NCBI GenBank assembly: GCA_034933685.1
Contig: JAYFNB010000034.1
Span: 1 to 64,000 of the forward strand
Reading direction: 5' to 3'
DNA from: UBA8514 sp034933685
GTDB taxonomy: Bacteria > Bacillota > Clostridia > Lachnospirales > Anaerotignaceae
DNA: 64,000 bases
Positions 1-8,652 of the stretch are shown piece after piece. The translations under genes were made by a program, and so were the position numbers. Position 1 is the stretch's first letter; every line of letters starts with the position of its first letter. The notes under the pieces were generated by a model that saw nothing but the letters and a program-made list of their open reading frames with translations, made no database searches and was not told the DNA's origin.

Positions 1-39
1 TGGACCTAGGTCAATATAATAGACACAAATAGTTTAACA
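1..39. repeat. IS left inverted repeat
   Basis: This 39-bp end matches the reverse complement of 1221-1259 at 27 of 39 positions. The innermost eight bases (GTTTAACA) and the terminal TGG are identical. It lies at the OrfB end of the element. Confidence 0.85.
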
Positions 40-40
40 T

Positions 41-856
41 TTATGCTATAGCATTCGCAGCATCTTCAAATTCTTGCGGTGTCATATAGTTTATGCTGCC
101 ATGAATCCTTTTACGGTTATACCAGGATTCAATATATTCAAATATTGCCTTGCCTGCAGTTTTAAAATCATAGTACTTGTTACGATTGATTTCTTCCTTC
201 TTTAAAATAGAATGGAATGATTCAATGCAGGCATTGTCATAAGGGTTTCCCTTACGGCTATAAGAATGAACCATATTCCTGCTTGCAAGCATATCTTCAA
301 ACAGCTGGCTTGTGTACTGGGTCCCAAGATCACTATGCAGGAGGATTCCTGCAGTATTCTTAACATTAAGGCAAGCATTCTCAACCGCTTTTACAGCTAA
401 TTCAGCAGATATCTTTCTTGAATAAGCATAACCAATGATCTTTTTGCTGGCCAAATCCATTACGGAGGCCAGATATGTCCAGCCATCAGTAACCGTATGG
501 ATATATGTTATGTCAGTGCACCATTTCTTATTGATTGCTGTGGTTTTGAAATCTCTGTTTAATAAGTTCTTAAGCCCTTGGGCCAAGCATTTGGAAGAAT
601 AATGGCGATACTTTTTTACCACTATGGATCTTAATCCCAACGCTGCCATATACCTTTGAACAAGTTTCAAACTAGTATGAATCCCGAGAGAATCCAATAT
701 CTTTTGTATTTTAGGTGCACCGTAACGGTCTTTGCTTTCTTCGAAAACTTTCTTAATGGTTTCATTAAGCTTTAGTCTTTTTATTCCTCTTGCAGATGGT
801 AATGCACATAAGGCTTTATAGTATGTACTTCTTGGAAATTTCAGTACTTTGCACAT
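41..856 (-). CDS. IS3 transposase OrfB (DDE integrase domain)
   Basis: A 271-residue rve/DDE integrase core. The three catalytic acidic residues are visible in WCTDITYI (first Asp), LLHSDLGTQYTS (second Asp) and ESFHSILKKEE (Glu). An HTH_21-type segment sits near the N-terminus (DRYGAPKIQKIL). The ATG at 856 is only the first Met in this frame. The frame is open back to the A7 run at 940-946, so the functional product is probably the OrfAB fusion made by -1 frameshifting, as in IS150 and IS911. No truncation is seen. Confidence 0.9.
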   Translation of the reverse strand: MCKVLKFPRSTYYKALCALPSARGIKRLKLNETIKKVFEESKDRYGAPKIQKILDSLGIHTSLKLVQRYMAALGLRSIVVKKYRHYSSKCLAQGLKNLLNRDFKTTAINKKWCTDITYIHTVTDGWTYLASVMDLASKKIIGYAYSRKISAELAVKAVENACLNVKNTAGILLHSDLGTQYTSQLFEDMLASRNMVHSYSRKGNPYDNACIESFHSILKKEEINRNKYYDFKTAGKAIFEYIESWYNRKRIHGSINYMTPQEFEDAANAIA

Positions 857-909
857 GCGTTTTATAGTATATTGTGATTTATATTTATTGATGAAGGCAA
901 CTATTTCTT

Positions 910-1185
910 CTATGGTTTTCTTGCGAATATGGCGGTAGCTTTTTTTAGTATATCATTCTCTATTTCCAGAGCAGCAATGCGTTGTTTCATTTTTTCGTAA
1001 TCCCTGGCGGTAATTTCTTCTTTGCCAAATACGTTAACCGGAGAAAGTTCTTTTATCCATTTATAAATAGTTACAGTTGATACGCCATATTCGCTACTAA
1101 GATGATTCACGGTACTACCTAAATGATGCAAAGTTACTATTTGTTTTTTAAATTCATCTGTAAATCGTATTCCATTTCTAGACAA
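910..1185 (-). CDS. IS3 transposase OrfA
   Basis: A 91-residue protein with the helix-turn-helix of the IS3 OrfA/InsE family (residues about 10-50: FKKQIVTLHHLGSTVNHLSS, then VSTVTIYKWIKEL). A short leucine-zipper-like stretch follows (residues about 60-85: YEKMKQRIAALEIENDILKK). It binds the IS ends and supplies the N-terminus of the OrfAB transposase. Near its 3' end lies a run of seven A residues (minus strand) where the ribosome can slip into the OrfB frame. It is intact and of normal length. Confidence 0.9.
   Translation of the reverse strand: MSRNGIRFTDEFKKQIVTLHHLGSTVNHLSSEYGVSTVTIYKWIKELSPVNVFGKEEITARDYEKMKQRIAALEIENDILKKATAIFARKP
940..946 (-). other. Probable programmed -1 frameshift site of the IS
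   Basis: Seven consecutive A on the minus strand (CTAAAAAAAGC) fall on the OrfA codons AAA AAA. Slipping back one base leads into an open frame (S Y R H I R K K...) that runs without a stop into OrfB. This is the standard IS3-family arrangement. Confidence 0.75.
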
Positions 1186-1220
1186 GGTTTAACACGCCCT
1201 TTCTTGAATTTATTTTAGCT

Positions 1221-1259
1221 TGTTAAACCTTTCGTGTCCATTCTTATATACTAGTACCA
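1221..1259. repeat. IS right inverted repeat
   Basis: Partner of the repeat at 1-39. It starts TGTTAAAC and ends ...TACCA. It lies upstream of OrfA, so the IS promoter is probably inside or next to it. Confidence 0.85.
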
Positions 1260-1321
1260 CCCTATACTTTTATATTATATTTATAATTATAATCATCTTA
1301 ATTAAAATTATGCTATTACAT

Positions 1322-1362
1322 GCAAAAAGCTATGTCACCCTTCGTAGGTATTACATAGCTTT
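1322..1362 (-). terminator. Terminator downstream of the serine hydrolase
   Basis: A perfect 10-bp stem (AAAGCTATGT with ACATAGCTTT), followed on the minus strand by TTTTTG, starts about 10 nt after the stop codon at 1372. It separates the hydrolase from the IS. Confidence 0.75.
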
Positions 1363-1371
1363 AGTCACTTG

Positions 1372-2817
1372 TTATTTAATTTTTTTAAATTTTATAGGTT
1401 TTACCTTTGGTTCCATAGGCAACGTAAATCCAATTACCTCATCACTAACATCATTAGTAGTAAAAATAAGTGGCAAAGTGTAAATATCAGTATCTTCCTT
1501 AACCTGCGCTACCTGAAAAACATCATAATTAAAATGTGTTATTGGCCGGTAGTATACATCTCTTTCATGTAACCAGAGTTTTTTGTTTTCAAAAACAATA
1601 GTGAATTTACCATAACCGGGATTCTCATACGTTCCCGCATAATCAACCAGTTCGTGAGATGGTTTAGTATCCGGTACTGCCTTTTTTGGCATAAAGTTAA
1701 ATTCCAAATGATGATACATTTCTTCCGGAGCATGATTAAGTTTTTCTGTATAAAGTCCAACCCAATCCTTCGGTTTTCTCCCTAAAAAGTAATCTAACAA
1801 TAAGCCTTGAATAGTAAAAATAAAGGGATTATCAGGTGCATGGAAATTTTGCATAAATACAGCTCCACAATTTTTCTCCGGCAAATAAAATTGAAATGCG
1901 CTGTAACCTTCGATTTTACCTGTGTGTTGCTGTACTATGTGCCCGTGGTAATCCATAACACGCCAGCCAAGGCCATAACCTAAGGAATGTCCGCCTTTTA
2001 TATGCGGATAATCCATTGCAATCTGTGGTGTATGCATATCCAAAAAGTTTTCAGTGGAAAGCATATTTTCCCTTCCACAAGTGCCCCAATTAATATGCAG
2101 CTCTAACCATTTTGACAAATCCTTAACTGTACTCATTACAGACCCACAGGGTCCGGCCATGTCAATATTCCAACGTTTAAGGGCGTGCAGGCCATTATCC
2201 CATCCATAGGGTATAGCGCAATTTCCCTGCCTTAGTGCATCATCCATAAGACAGAAAGTACTTTTCATTTTCAATGGTTCGAAAATTTCTTCATTCATAA
2301 TAGTTTCCCATTTTTTCCCTGATACCGCTTCCAGAATACCGCCTATAGCCACATACATAACATTACTGTACTGGGCAAGAACGCGAAATTGTGCATTCGG
2401 TTCCATATTGCGAATACGATGAAGAAATTCAATGCGCGTAATAGTATTATCAGGCCATGTTCCATCATGCCCACCGAGACCTGTTCTATGACAAAGCATA
2501 TCTCTTACAGTGACACTTTTGGACGCCTCGTCATCCCAAAGACTAAAATCGTTAATATATGCGGCAACAGGCATATCAATATCAAGCAGTTTCTTTTCCG
2601 CAATACGAAGAGCCGCAAAAGCCGTCATTGACTTAGTGCATGATCCTATGCCACTTATCGTATCAGTAGTAAAAGGTTCTTTCTTATCAATATCACTATA
2701 TCCAAATTGTAGCGAAGATACCCTTCCATGATCAATTATGGAAATGGCACACCCCGGTATACCAAAATATGTCATTTCCTTTTGTATAGCATCTTCAAGA
2801 AATTTAAAATCAGACAT
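1372..2817 (-). CDS. Serine hydrolase, class C beta-lactamase / D-aminopeptidase family
   Basis: A 481-residue protein. Residues about 1-350 form a beta-lactamase/PBP4*-type domain with the SxxK motif in GSCTKSM and the second motif in QYSNVM (YxN). The C-terminal 120 residues look like the DUF3471 lipocalin-like domain often attached to this family. No signal peptide is evident, which suggests a cytoplasmic enzyme. It follows an oligopeptide ABC transporter on the same strand, with a terminator-like hairpin between, so hydrolysis of an imported peptide, possibly one with D-residues or an amide bond, is a reasonable inference. A ribosome site (AGAAGGGAAAG) precedes the ATG. The substrate is not identifiable. 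Confidence 0.85.
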   Translation of the reverse strand: MSDFKFLEDAIQKEMTYFGIPGCAISIIDHGRVSSLQFGYSDIDKKEPFTTDTISGIGSCTKSMTAFAALRIAEKKLLDIDMPVAAYINDFSLWDDEASKSVTVRDMLCHRTGLGGHDGTWPDNTITRIEFLHRIRNMEPNAQFRVLAQYSNVMYVAIGGILEAVSGKKWETIMNEEIFEPLKMKSTFCLMDDALRQGNCAIPYGWDNGLHALKRWNIDMAGPCGSVMSTVKDLSKWLELHINWGTCGRENMLSTENFLDMHTPQIAMDYPHIKGGHSLGYGLGWRVMDYHGHIVQQHTGKIEGYSAFQFYLPEKNCGAVFMQNFHAPDNPFIFTIQGLLLDYFLGRKPKDWVGLYTEKLNHAPEEMYHHLEFNFMPKKAVPDTKPSHELVDYAGTYENPGYGKFTIVFENKKLWLHERDVYYRPITHFNYDVFQVAQVKEDTDIYTLPLIFTTNDVSDEVIGFTLPMEPKVKPIKFKKIK

Positions 2818-2839
2818 TACTTTCCCTTCTTTTCCGACA

Positions 2840-2873
2840 AAAAGATTAGATTAATTTGCTAATCTAATCTTTT
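2840..2873 (-). terminator. Hairpin between the peptide transporter and the hydrolase
   Basis: A 14-bp perfect stem (AAAAGATTAGATTA and its complement) with a 6-nt loop, flanked by T-rich sequence on both strands. It lies 10 nt after the last transporter gene and could partly end transcription before the hydrolase. Confidence 0.7.
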
Positions 2874-2883
2874 ATAATATATG

Positions 2884-3834
2884 TCAACCTTTCCAGCAAG
2901 CCACAAGATGAGAAGCCTCTTTAGCTAAAAATTCAGGTTGCTGCTCTAAACATCTTTTCTCCGCAAAAGGACATCGATAGTAATAACTGCAGCCATCAAC
3001 AATATCGCCGTCATTTACAGATGCATCTTCCGTATCCGGTTGATGAAAAGGTTTACCCACAATAGGTACTGCTTCAAGCAGTTTCTTTGTATATGGATGC
3101 GCAGGTGACATTAGTATGTTTTTAGACGGTCCTATTTCCATTACTTTACCCCGATACATAACAGCAGTTCGATTGGAAATGTATTTTACAACGGCTAAAT
3201 TATGGGAAATAAAAAGATAAGTAAGATTCATCTGTTTTTGCAAACTGGTAAGTATATTCAAAACTTGTGCCTGCACAGATACGTCCAAAGCTGATGTCGG
3301 TTCATCCAAGAGCAAAATGTCAGGCTCCGTCGTGAGCGCTCTGGCAATTGACAGCCTCTGACGCTGCCCTCCTGAAAATTCATGTGGGTAACGAGATAAG
3401 TTACTTGAACGCATACCAACAAGCTCCAATAATTCAACTGCCTTATCACGCATTTGTTTAGTAGTTTTTACTCCCTCAACACACATAGGTTCAGTTAATA
3501 TTTCTTCAACAGTCATCCTTGGCGAAAGTGAAGAATAAGGATCCTGAAACACTATCTGTATACGACTACGTAACTTGCGCAGCTCCTTTTCCTTTATATG
3601 TGATATATCTTGCCCATCTAGAATGATTGACCCCTCTGTTGGTTCATCCAAACGAATAATAAGATTAGCCAAGGTACTTTTACCACATCCGGATTCACCC
3701 ACAATTCCTAAGGATTCCCCTTTGGCAATAGAGAGTGAAATTCCTTTTAGTGCTTGTACTTCCGTAGTAGAGCCAAAAAAATTTTTAATTTTAAAAGTCT
3801 TTTTCAGGTCCCTAATTTCTAGTAATGGTTCCAT
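2884..3834 (-). CDS. Dipeptide/oligopeptide ABC transporter ATP-binding protein (DppF/OppF type)
   Basis: A 316-residue ATPase. It has a Walker A in GESGCGKST (residues about 44-52), signature FSGGQRQRLS, Walker B DILLLDEPTSALD and the switch His in FISHNLAVV. The C-terminal oligo_HPY extension is present (PAHPYTKKLLEAVP) with clustered cysteines (C..YYRCPF...RC). It energises the permease pair with the DppD-type subunit. The start ATG overlaps the preceding stop, giving translational coupling. It is the last transporter gene of the operon. Confidence 0.93.
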   Translation of the reverse strand: MEPLLEIRDLKKTFKIKNFFGSTTEVQALKGISLSIAKGESLGIVGESGCGKSTLANLIIRLDEPTEGSIILDGQDISHIKEKELRKLRSRIQIVFQDPYSSLSPRMTVEEILTEPMCVEGVKTTKQMRDKAVELLELVGMRSSNLSRYPHEFSGGQRQRLSIARALTTEPDILLLDEPTSALDVSVQAQVLNILTSLQKQMNLTYLFISHNLAVVKYISNRTAVMYRGKVMEIGPSKNILMSPAHPYTKKLLEAVPIVGKPFHQPDTEDASVNDGDIVDGCSYYYRCPFAEKRCLEQQPEFLAKEASHLVACWKG

Positions 3835-4820
3835 TAATTCTCTACCTCCTTTTGCAAATGACAGTGTAGAGAATATCCATCTGCAAAAATTTGTAGTGGT
3901 GGTACTTTCTTATGGCAAATATCCATAGCATAAGAGCAACGAGGGGCAAATCTACAGCCTGTAATAACCTCTAAAGGATCAGGCACCATGCCCGGTATTG
4001 CAGACAAGGTATCATTACCATCTTCCCTAGGTGTAAAGCTAGGAATAGATGCTAACAGGGCTTTTGTATACGGGTGCTGTGGGTGAGCAAGCACATCTGC
4101 TGCCCTGCCAACTTCGACAATCTGTCCTGAATACATAACGGCAATAGTATCACATAACTGGGAAACCACTCCCAGATCATGGGAAATAAAAATAACGCCG
4201 GTACCAGTAGCCTTACAAGCTTCCTTAATAAGAAATATAATCTGAGCTTGAATAGTAACATCAAGAGCCGTTGTTGGTTCATCAGCAATCAAAAGCTTTG
4301 GTGAGCAAGATAATGCTATGGCAATCATTACACGTTGCCGCATGCCGCCTGATAGCTCATAAGGATAACAGCTAAGTACCCTATTAGGATTCCTGATATG
4401 TACCTTTTCCAACATTTCTTCTGCTTGTTTTTCTGCTTCCTTTGAGCTCTTCTTCTGATGAGTCATTATTACATCTTTCATCTGGCGTCCAATAGTAAAA
4501 ACCGGATTAAGACATGTCATCGGCTCCTGAAAAATCATAGCTATTTCTTTCCCTCTAAATTTTGTCATTTCTTTTTCAGTTTTTTCCGTTAAATCCTCAC
4601 CGCAAAAACTTATAGATCCATCAACAATAGATTCTCTTCCTCCAGGAAGCAACTGATTTATAGCAAAAGCAGTCATAGATTTTCCACTTCCTGACTCTCC
4701 AACAATTCCCAAAATATGCCCTTGTTCAACTTCCAAGGAAATATTATGAAGAATTGGTACTATTCCCCGTTTTCCTGAAAGAGATACAGAGAGATTTTTA
4801 ATACTTAAAATATTTTCCAT
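3834..4820 (-). CDS. Dipeptide/oligopeptide ABC transporter ATP-binding protein (DppD/OppD type)
   Basis: A 328-residue ATPase with Walker A GESGSGKSM, signature ELSGGMRQRVM, Walker B KLLIADEPTTALD and the oligo_HPY tail (PQHPYTKALLASIPSF, then GCRFAPRCSYAMDIC). It pairs with the 2884-3834 product as a heterodimer. A strong ribosome site (AAGGAGGA) precedes the ATG. The permease gene ends 9 nt upstream. Confidence 0.93.
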   Translation of the reverse strand: MENILSIKNLSVSLSGKRGIVPILHNISLEVEQGHILGIVGESGSGKSMTAFAINQLLPGGRESIVDGSISFCGEDLTEKTEKEMTKFRGKEIAMIFQEPMTCLNPVFTIGRQMKDVIMTHQKKSSKEAEKQAEEMLEKVHIRNPNRVLSCYPYELSGGMRQRVMIAIALSCSPKLLIADEPTTALDVTIQAQIIFLIKEACKATGTGVIFISHDLGVVSQLCDTIAVMYSGQIVEVGRAADVLAHPQHPYTKALLASIPSFTPREDGNDTLSAIPGMVPDPLEVITGCRFAPRCSYAMDICHKKVPPLQIFADGYSLHCHLQKEVEN

Positions 4821-4829
4821 AAGTCCTCC

Positions 4830-5672
4830 TTAGTCTTTTGAACGAGGGTCAAGAATATCACGAATACCATCACCCAACAAATTAAAACCCATAACTGTAA
4901 TAAGTATAAATAGTCCGGGAAAAGCAGCATACCACCATTGATCAATAGCATAAATGCGAGCAGTAGCAATCATTGCGCCCCACTCAGGTGTAGGTGGTTG
5001 TGCCCCCAATCCTATAAAGCTCATAGAAGATGCTATAAGAATAGCGTCGCCGATTCCTAATGTCATTTGCACAAGAAGTGGCGTTAAACAATTGGGGATT
5101 ATATGACGTAAAACAATTTTCGCCGGGCTTTCCCCAAAAGTTCTCGCAGCCCTAACATATTGCATCTCTTTAAGAGCTAACACCTGTCCGCGCATGAGCC
5201 GTACATAAAGAGGTATTCGCACAATACATACCGCCAGCATAGTATTAAATAAACCCGGCCCCATTGCCGCAGTTAAAGCTAGTGCCAATACCATAGAAGG
5301 AAACGAGAGTACCATATCGGTGGCGGCCATAATAATACGGTCAATTTTACCTCCTGCATATCCCGAGATGCTACCAAAAAAACACCCAATTCCTGCTGCT
5401 ATAACAACAATAGAAAGACCAACGGTAATAGAAATACGAGCCCCATAAATAACACGGGTAAACACATCGCGACCCATTTCGTCCGTGCCAAAAAAGTGTG
5501 CTAAACTAGGCGCTTGTAATCTAGCCGGAATATTCATTAAATTAGGGTCATACGGGCAGATTAATGGTGCTGCAACACCTATGAAAATAATGAAAACAAC
5601 CATAATCGTACCAATCAAAGTCAAAGTATTTTGTTCTAAAATTCCGATAATTTTTTTAGGAGAAATGCTCAC
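4830..5672 (-). CDS. Peptide ABC transporter permease (DppC/OppC type)
   Basis: A 280-residue inner-membrane permease with the OppC N-terminal segment, six predicted membrane spans and the EAA loop (RAARTFGESPAKIVLRHIIP) that contacts the ATPases. The GTG start overlaps the stop of the DppB-type gene (GTGA) and is preceded by GGGAGGTGG. It forms the channel with the 5669-6688 product. Confidence 0.92.
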   Translation of the reverse strand: MSISPKKIIGILEQNTLTLIGTIMVVFIIFIGVAAPLICPYDPNLMNIPARLQAPSLAHFFGTDEMGRDVFTRVIYGARISITVGLSIVVIAAGIGCFFGSISGYAGGKIDRIIMAATDMVLSFPSMVLALALTAAMGPGLFNTMLAVCIVRIPLYVRLMRGQVLALKEMQYVRAARTFGESPAKIVLRHIIPNCLTPLLVQMTLGIGDAILIASSMSFIGLGAQPPTPEWGAMIATARIYAIDQWWYAAFPGLFILITVMGFNLLGDGIRDILDPRSKD

Positions 5673-6688
5673 TTTTCCACCTCCCTAATTTGAGGGTTGA
5701 GGAAACTATATAAAACATCAACTGCCATATTAATCAAAACATAGCTAAGAGAAACAACCAAAGTAAAGCCCATAATAGCGGGGAAATCCAAAAAGGCAAT
5801 AGAATCCATGACATATTTCCCCATACCTGGCCAGGCAAAAATTGTTTCCGTTATAATAGCCCCACCAAGCAATTCCCCTACCGTAAGCCCAGTTACCGTA
5901 ATTGTAGGGAGCAAGGCATTTTTTAAAGCATATTTATAAATAATAGTCTTTTGCGAAATGCCGCAGGATTTTGCCGTGCGTATGTAGTCTTGCTCTAAAA
6001 CATCAATCATACTAGAACGGACCTGACGAGCAACAATGGCTAATTGCACGTAGGCAAGACAAACAGCCGGTAAAATAATATGGTGGATCGCAGAAATAAC
6101 AACAGCAAAATTCCCTGCAATCAGACCATCAAAAATATATAGTCCTGTAACTTCATGTGGTGGAGAAAGAAAAGTATCAATTCTGCCCGATGCCGGGAAA
6201 ATAGGTATTACTTTATAAAAAACAATTAAGGCTATAACACCACTCCAAAAAAGTGGCGTAGACACTCCAATCAGAGAAAAAACTCTGCTGGCATGATCTA
6301 TCCACTTATTTCTATTTACGGCTGCCGCTACCCCTAGAATAATACCAAATACAATAGCCATAATCATAGAAACCATAGTAAGTTCAAGGGTTGCCGGAAA
6401 ACATTTGGCTAGTTCTGATGCTACAGGACGCTGAGTACGAATTGAAGTTCCTAAATCACCATGTACTAAGTCAACTATATATTTTTCATATTGCACAATT
6501 ATCGGTTTATTTAATCCCAATTGGGCACGCGTAGCTTCTAACGCTTCCTGGGAAGCATGGGGACCAACGAGCATACGTGCTGGGTCGCCCGGAATAACAT
6601 GAGAAATAAAGAACGTAAAAACCGACACGCCTAAAAACACAATAAATAAATGCAGTATATTTCTCATTACAAACCTTAAAGAGAACAT
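5669..6688 (-). CDS. Peptide ABC transporter permease (DppB/OppB type)
   Basis: A 339-residue permease with about six membrane spans. It has the typical DppB start region (MRNILHLFIVFLGVSVFTFF, then HVIPGDPARMLVG) and an EAA loop (IRTAKSCGISQKTIIYKYAL). The start chosen is the ATG at 6688, which follows AGGAGGGT by 2-3 nt. An upstream in-frame start at 6706 lies inside that ribosome site. A strong hairpin lies between this gene and the binding-protein gene upstream. Confidence 0.92.
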   Translation of the reverse strand: MFSLRFVMRNILHLFIVFLGVSVFTFFISHVIPGDPARMLVGPHASQEALEATRAQLGLNKPIIVQYEKYIVDLVHGDLGTSIRTQRPVASELAKCFPATLELTMVSMIMAIVFGIILGVAAAVNRNKWIDHASRVFSLIGVSTPLFWSGVIALIVFYKVIPIFPASGRIDTFLSPPHEVTGLYIFDGLIAGNFAVVISAIHHIILPAVCLAYVQLAIVARQVRSSMIDVLEQDYIRTAKSCGISQKTIIYKYALKNALLPTITVTGLTVGELLGGAIITETIFAWPGMGKYVMDSIAFLDFPAIMGFTLVVSLSYVLINMAVDVLYSFLNPQIREVEK

Positions 6689-6760
6689 AGACCCTCCTAT
6701 ACGCACTGAGACATGTCACTTATTTAATTTCCATCCCTTTATGCGGTAATAATTACTAGC

Positions 6761-6795
6761 AAAAAGGCGTCTGAAAGGTTAACCGTTCAGACGCC
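6761..6795 (-). terminator. Intra-operon terminator between binding protein and permease genes
   Basis: A perfect 10-bp stem (GGCGTCTGAA / TTCAGACGCC) with a 10-nt loop and TTTTT on the minus strand, 67 nt after the binding-protein stop. It probably reduces transcription into the permease and ATPase genes, so the binding protein is made in excess. That pattern is common in ABC operons. Confidence 0.85.
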
Positions 6796-6861
6796 CACTG
6801 CTTCCTTCATAAAATTCCTAGAACAACCTTGTTGCCTCCGGAATTACCAAACTTGATTTTA

Positions 6862-8433
6862 TTACTTACTCATATCCTCAAAGTTATACATATCATCTAA
6901 CATAGGATTATAAACATAGCCCTTTATGTTAGCACGCATTGGTGTAAGAACATTGGTTTGGAAGAGGAATATATAAGGGGCATCTGCCAAAACCATTGCT
7001 TGTGCTTTCTTATATAATTCAATACGTTTGTTCTGGTCTGTTATTGTTTCGGCTTCACGCAATATAGTATCTACGGCATCGTTTTTGTAGAAGGCACGAT
7101 TTCCTGCTAAGCCAAAATATTTGGAATCAAACCAATAAGTCATAAAGAACTGTGGATCTGCATAATCCGGGCTCCATGTGCCCATTGCCAAATCAAAATC
7201 ACCTTTGTCAACGCGTTCACGGAATGTAGCCCATGCTACCTTTTCCAGTTCTAGTTTAATTCCTACTTTACCTAAACTGTTTTGCAACATTAAAGCTTGA
7301 GTTTCGTTGAAGCCCTGATTGTCAGAATATAAAAGCTTCAAAGTTACGCCATTTTCTAGCCCTGCTTCTTTCAACAACCCTTTAGCCTTATCAGGTTCAA
7401 GGGAATAACCTTTAATGCTGTCATCACGCCCCCACATTCCTTGTGGTACCGGAGTAGTTAATTGTTGTCCGCGGCCTTTAACGGCACCATCAACAATTCC
7501 TTTGTAGTCAACAGCATAAGAAATCGCCTGACGAAGTTTCACGTTATTTAATGGAGCTTTTTGATTATTAATATAAACAACACTAGTTAACAGCGATGGT
7601 GATTCGAAAATTTGAATTGCTTTGTTGCTTTTTAATTGATCAAGCTGATCCATTGGAATACCTGCGGCTATATCAAGATCGCCACTTTCCAACTGCAAAC
7701 GTTCTGCAGACGGATCTTTAATAACTTTAAATAATATTGTCTTAATAGCAGGCTCCTTACCAAAATGATTCTTGTTCATAACCATTTTAATATCTTGTCC
7801 GGGATTGAATTCTGTTAATTCATACATTCCTGAGCCCATAGTATGAGCAGCTAAATAATTTGATCCTTTGTCTCCATCTTTTTCATGTTCCATTACTTTA
7901 GGATTTACTATACCTGCTGCGTTAACAGCCATAGTATCAAGAAATGGTGCAAAAGGTTGTGCTAATTTAAATACAACCGTATCAGCGTCAGGAGTTTCAA
8001 TGGATTTTACAGGTTTAAAATAATCGGCAGGGCCCTTTTTTACAGCCATAACACGCTCAACAGAGAACTTTACCGCTTTAGAATCTACAGGAGTTCCATC
8101 GGCAAACTTATGACCTTTTTCTAAATTAAAAGTCCATGTTAAACCATCATTGCTGACAGTCCATGATTTTGCAAGGGAAGGACCAACTTCGGTACTAGCT
8201 TTACCGTTAGTTGTTTTCTTGTATTGAACGAGTCGTTCGTAGCAAGGATAGCTTACCTTCCAGGCTTTGTTGTCCATCGCCACTGCTGGATCAATACTAG
8301 CTAGATCGACGGGTAATCCTACAACGAGAGTGTCTTTCGGCGTTTTTTCACTTGTTGCGCTCTTACTTCCGCCACAACCGGCTACTACAATCATAACCAC
8401 AAACATTAGCAAACAAATAATCTGCTTTCTCAA
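6862..8433 (-). CDS. Peptide/nickel-type ABC transporter substrate-binding lipoprotein
   Basis: A 523-residue SBP_bac_5 family protein. The signal peptide has a lipobox (MIVVAGC), so the mature protein is anchored by a lipid-modified Cys. The family core follows (LVVGLPVDLASIDPAVAMDN, then WTFNLEKGHKFADGTPVDSK). The chosen start is a TTG at 8433 because it follows AGAGGTG at normal spacing. The frame is open further upstream, but that extension would run into a hairpin and would spoil the signal peptide. The substrate (di- or oligopeptide, or another ligand of this family) cannot be read from sequence. Confidence 0.9.
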   Translation of the reverse strand: MRKQIICLLMFVVMIVVAGCGGSKSATSEKTPKDTLVVGLPVDLASIDPAVAMDNKAWKVSYPCYERLVQYKKTTNGKASTEVGPSLAKSWTVSNDGLTWTFNLEKGHKFADGTPVDSKAVKFSVERVMAVKKGPADYFKPVKSIETPDADTVVFKLAQPFAPFLDTMAVNAAGIVNPKVMEHEKDGDKGSNYLAAHTMGSGMYELTEFNPGQDIKMVMNKNHFGKEPAIKTILFKVIKDPSAERLQLESGDLDIAAGIPMDQLDQLKSNKAIQIFESPSLLTSVVYINNQKAPLNNVKLRQAISYAVDYKGIVDGAVKGRGQQLTTPVPQGMWGRDDSIKGYSLEPDKAKGLLKEAGLENGVTLKLLYSDNQGFNETQALMLQNSLGKVGIKLELEKVAWATFRERVDKGDFDLAMGTWSPDYADPQFFMTYWFDSKYFGLAGNRAFYKNDAVDTILREAETITDQNKRIELYKKAQAMVLADAPYIFLFQTNVLTPMRANIKGYVYNPMLDDMYNFEDMSK

Positions 8434-8480
8434 AATTACTACACCTCTTTCTAAATTGTCACATTGTTTTGGGCAAGACA

Positions 8481-8516
8481 AAAAAGGCACAGAATCCCTC
8501 AGGATTCGGCGCCTTT
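8481..8516 (-). terminator. Leader terminator/attenuator of the peptide transporter operon
   Basis: A stem of about 12 bp (GGCGCCGAATCC with GGATTCTGTGCC, one mismatch and one wobble), a TGAG loop and TTTTTT on the minus strand. It lies between the promoter at 8546-8574 and the TTG start at 8433, so the operon's own transcript must read through it. It could also catch read-through from the efflux gene upstream. Confidence 0.65.
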
Positions 8517-8545
8517 GCCATTACTGCTCTTTTTAAATTATCTCA

Positions 8546-8574
8546 ATTGTACTCCCGCTATATTGTGATGTCAA
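8546..8574 (-). promoter_or_regulatory. Sigma-A promoter of the peptide transporter operon
   Basis: TTGACA (8569-8574) and TACAAT (8546-8551) on the minus strand, with a 17-bp spacer. The leader to the TTG start would be about 105 nt. Confidence 0.8.
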
Positions 8575-8652
8575 GCATGTATACATTTGTTTTAAACCAA
8601 ATTAGGCAAATTTAACTAAATTTGGTTTTTAGTGTAACCATTAAGCCTTTGG

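Larger units (their letters stand above)
1..1259 (-). mobile_element. IS3-family insertion sequence, IS150-like, apparently complete
   Basis: The element is bounded by imperfect terminal inverted repeats of 39 bp with TG...CA ends. It carries two overlapping-phase ORFs on the minus strand, OrfA (helix-turn-helix) and OrfB (DDE integrase), and its size of about 1.26 kb is usual for IS3. The left end coincides with the first base of the window, so the left target duplication cannot be checked. Both ORFs are open and the DDE triad is present, so it may be active. It lies downstream of the serine hydrolase and does not interrupt a visible gene. Confidence 0.9.

Noticed and set aside
1220..1572. 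Small plus-strand ORFs over the IS end and the hydrolase 3' end
   Set aside because: They overlap real genes in other frames, have no ribosome site and show low-complexity AT-rich coding.
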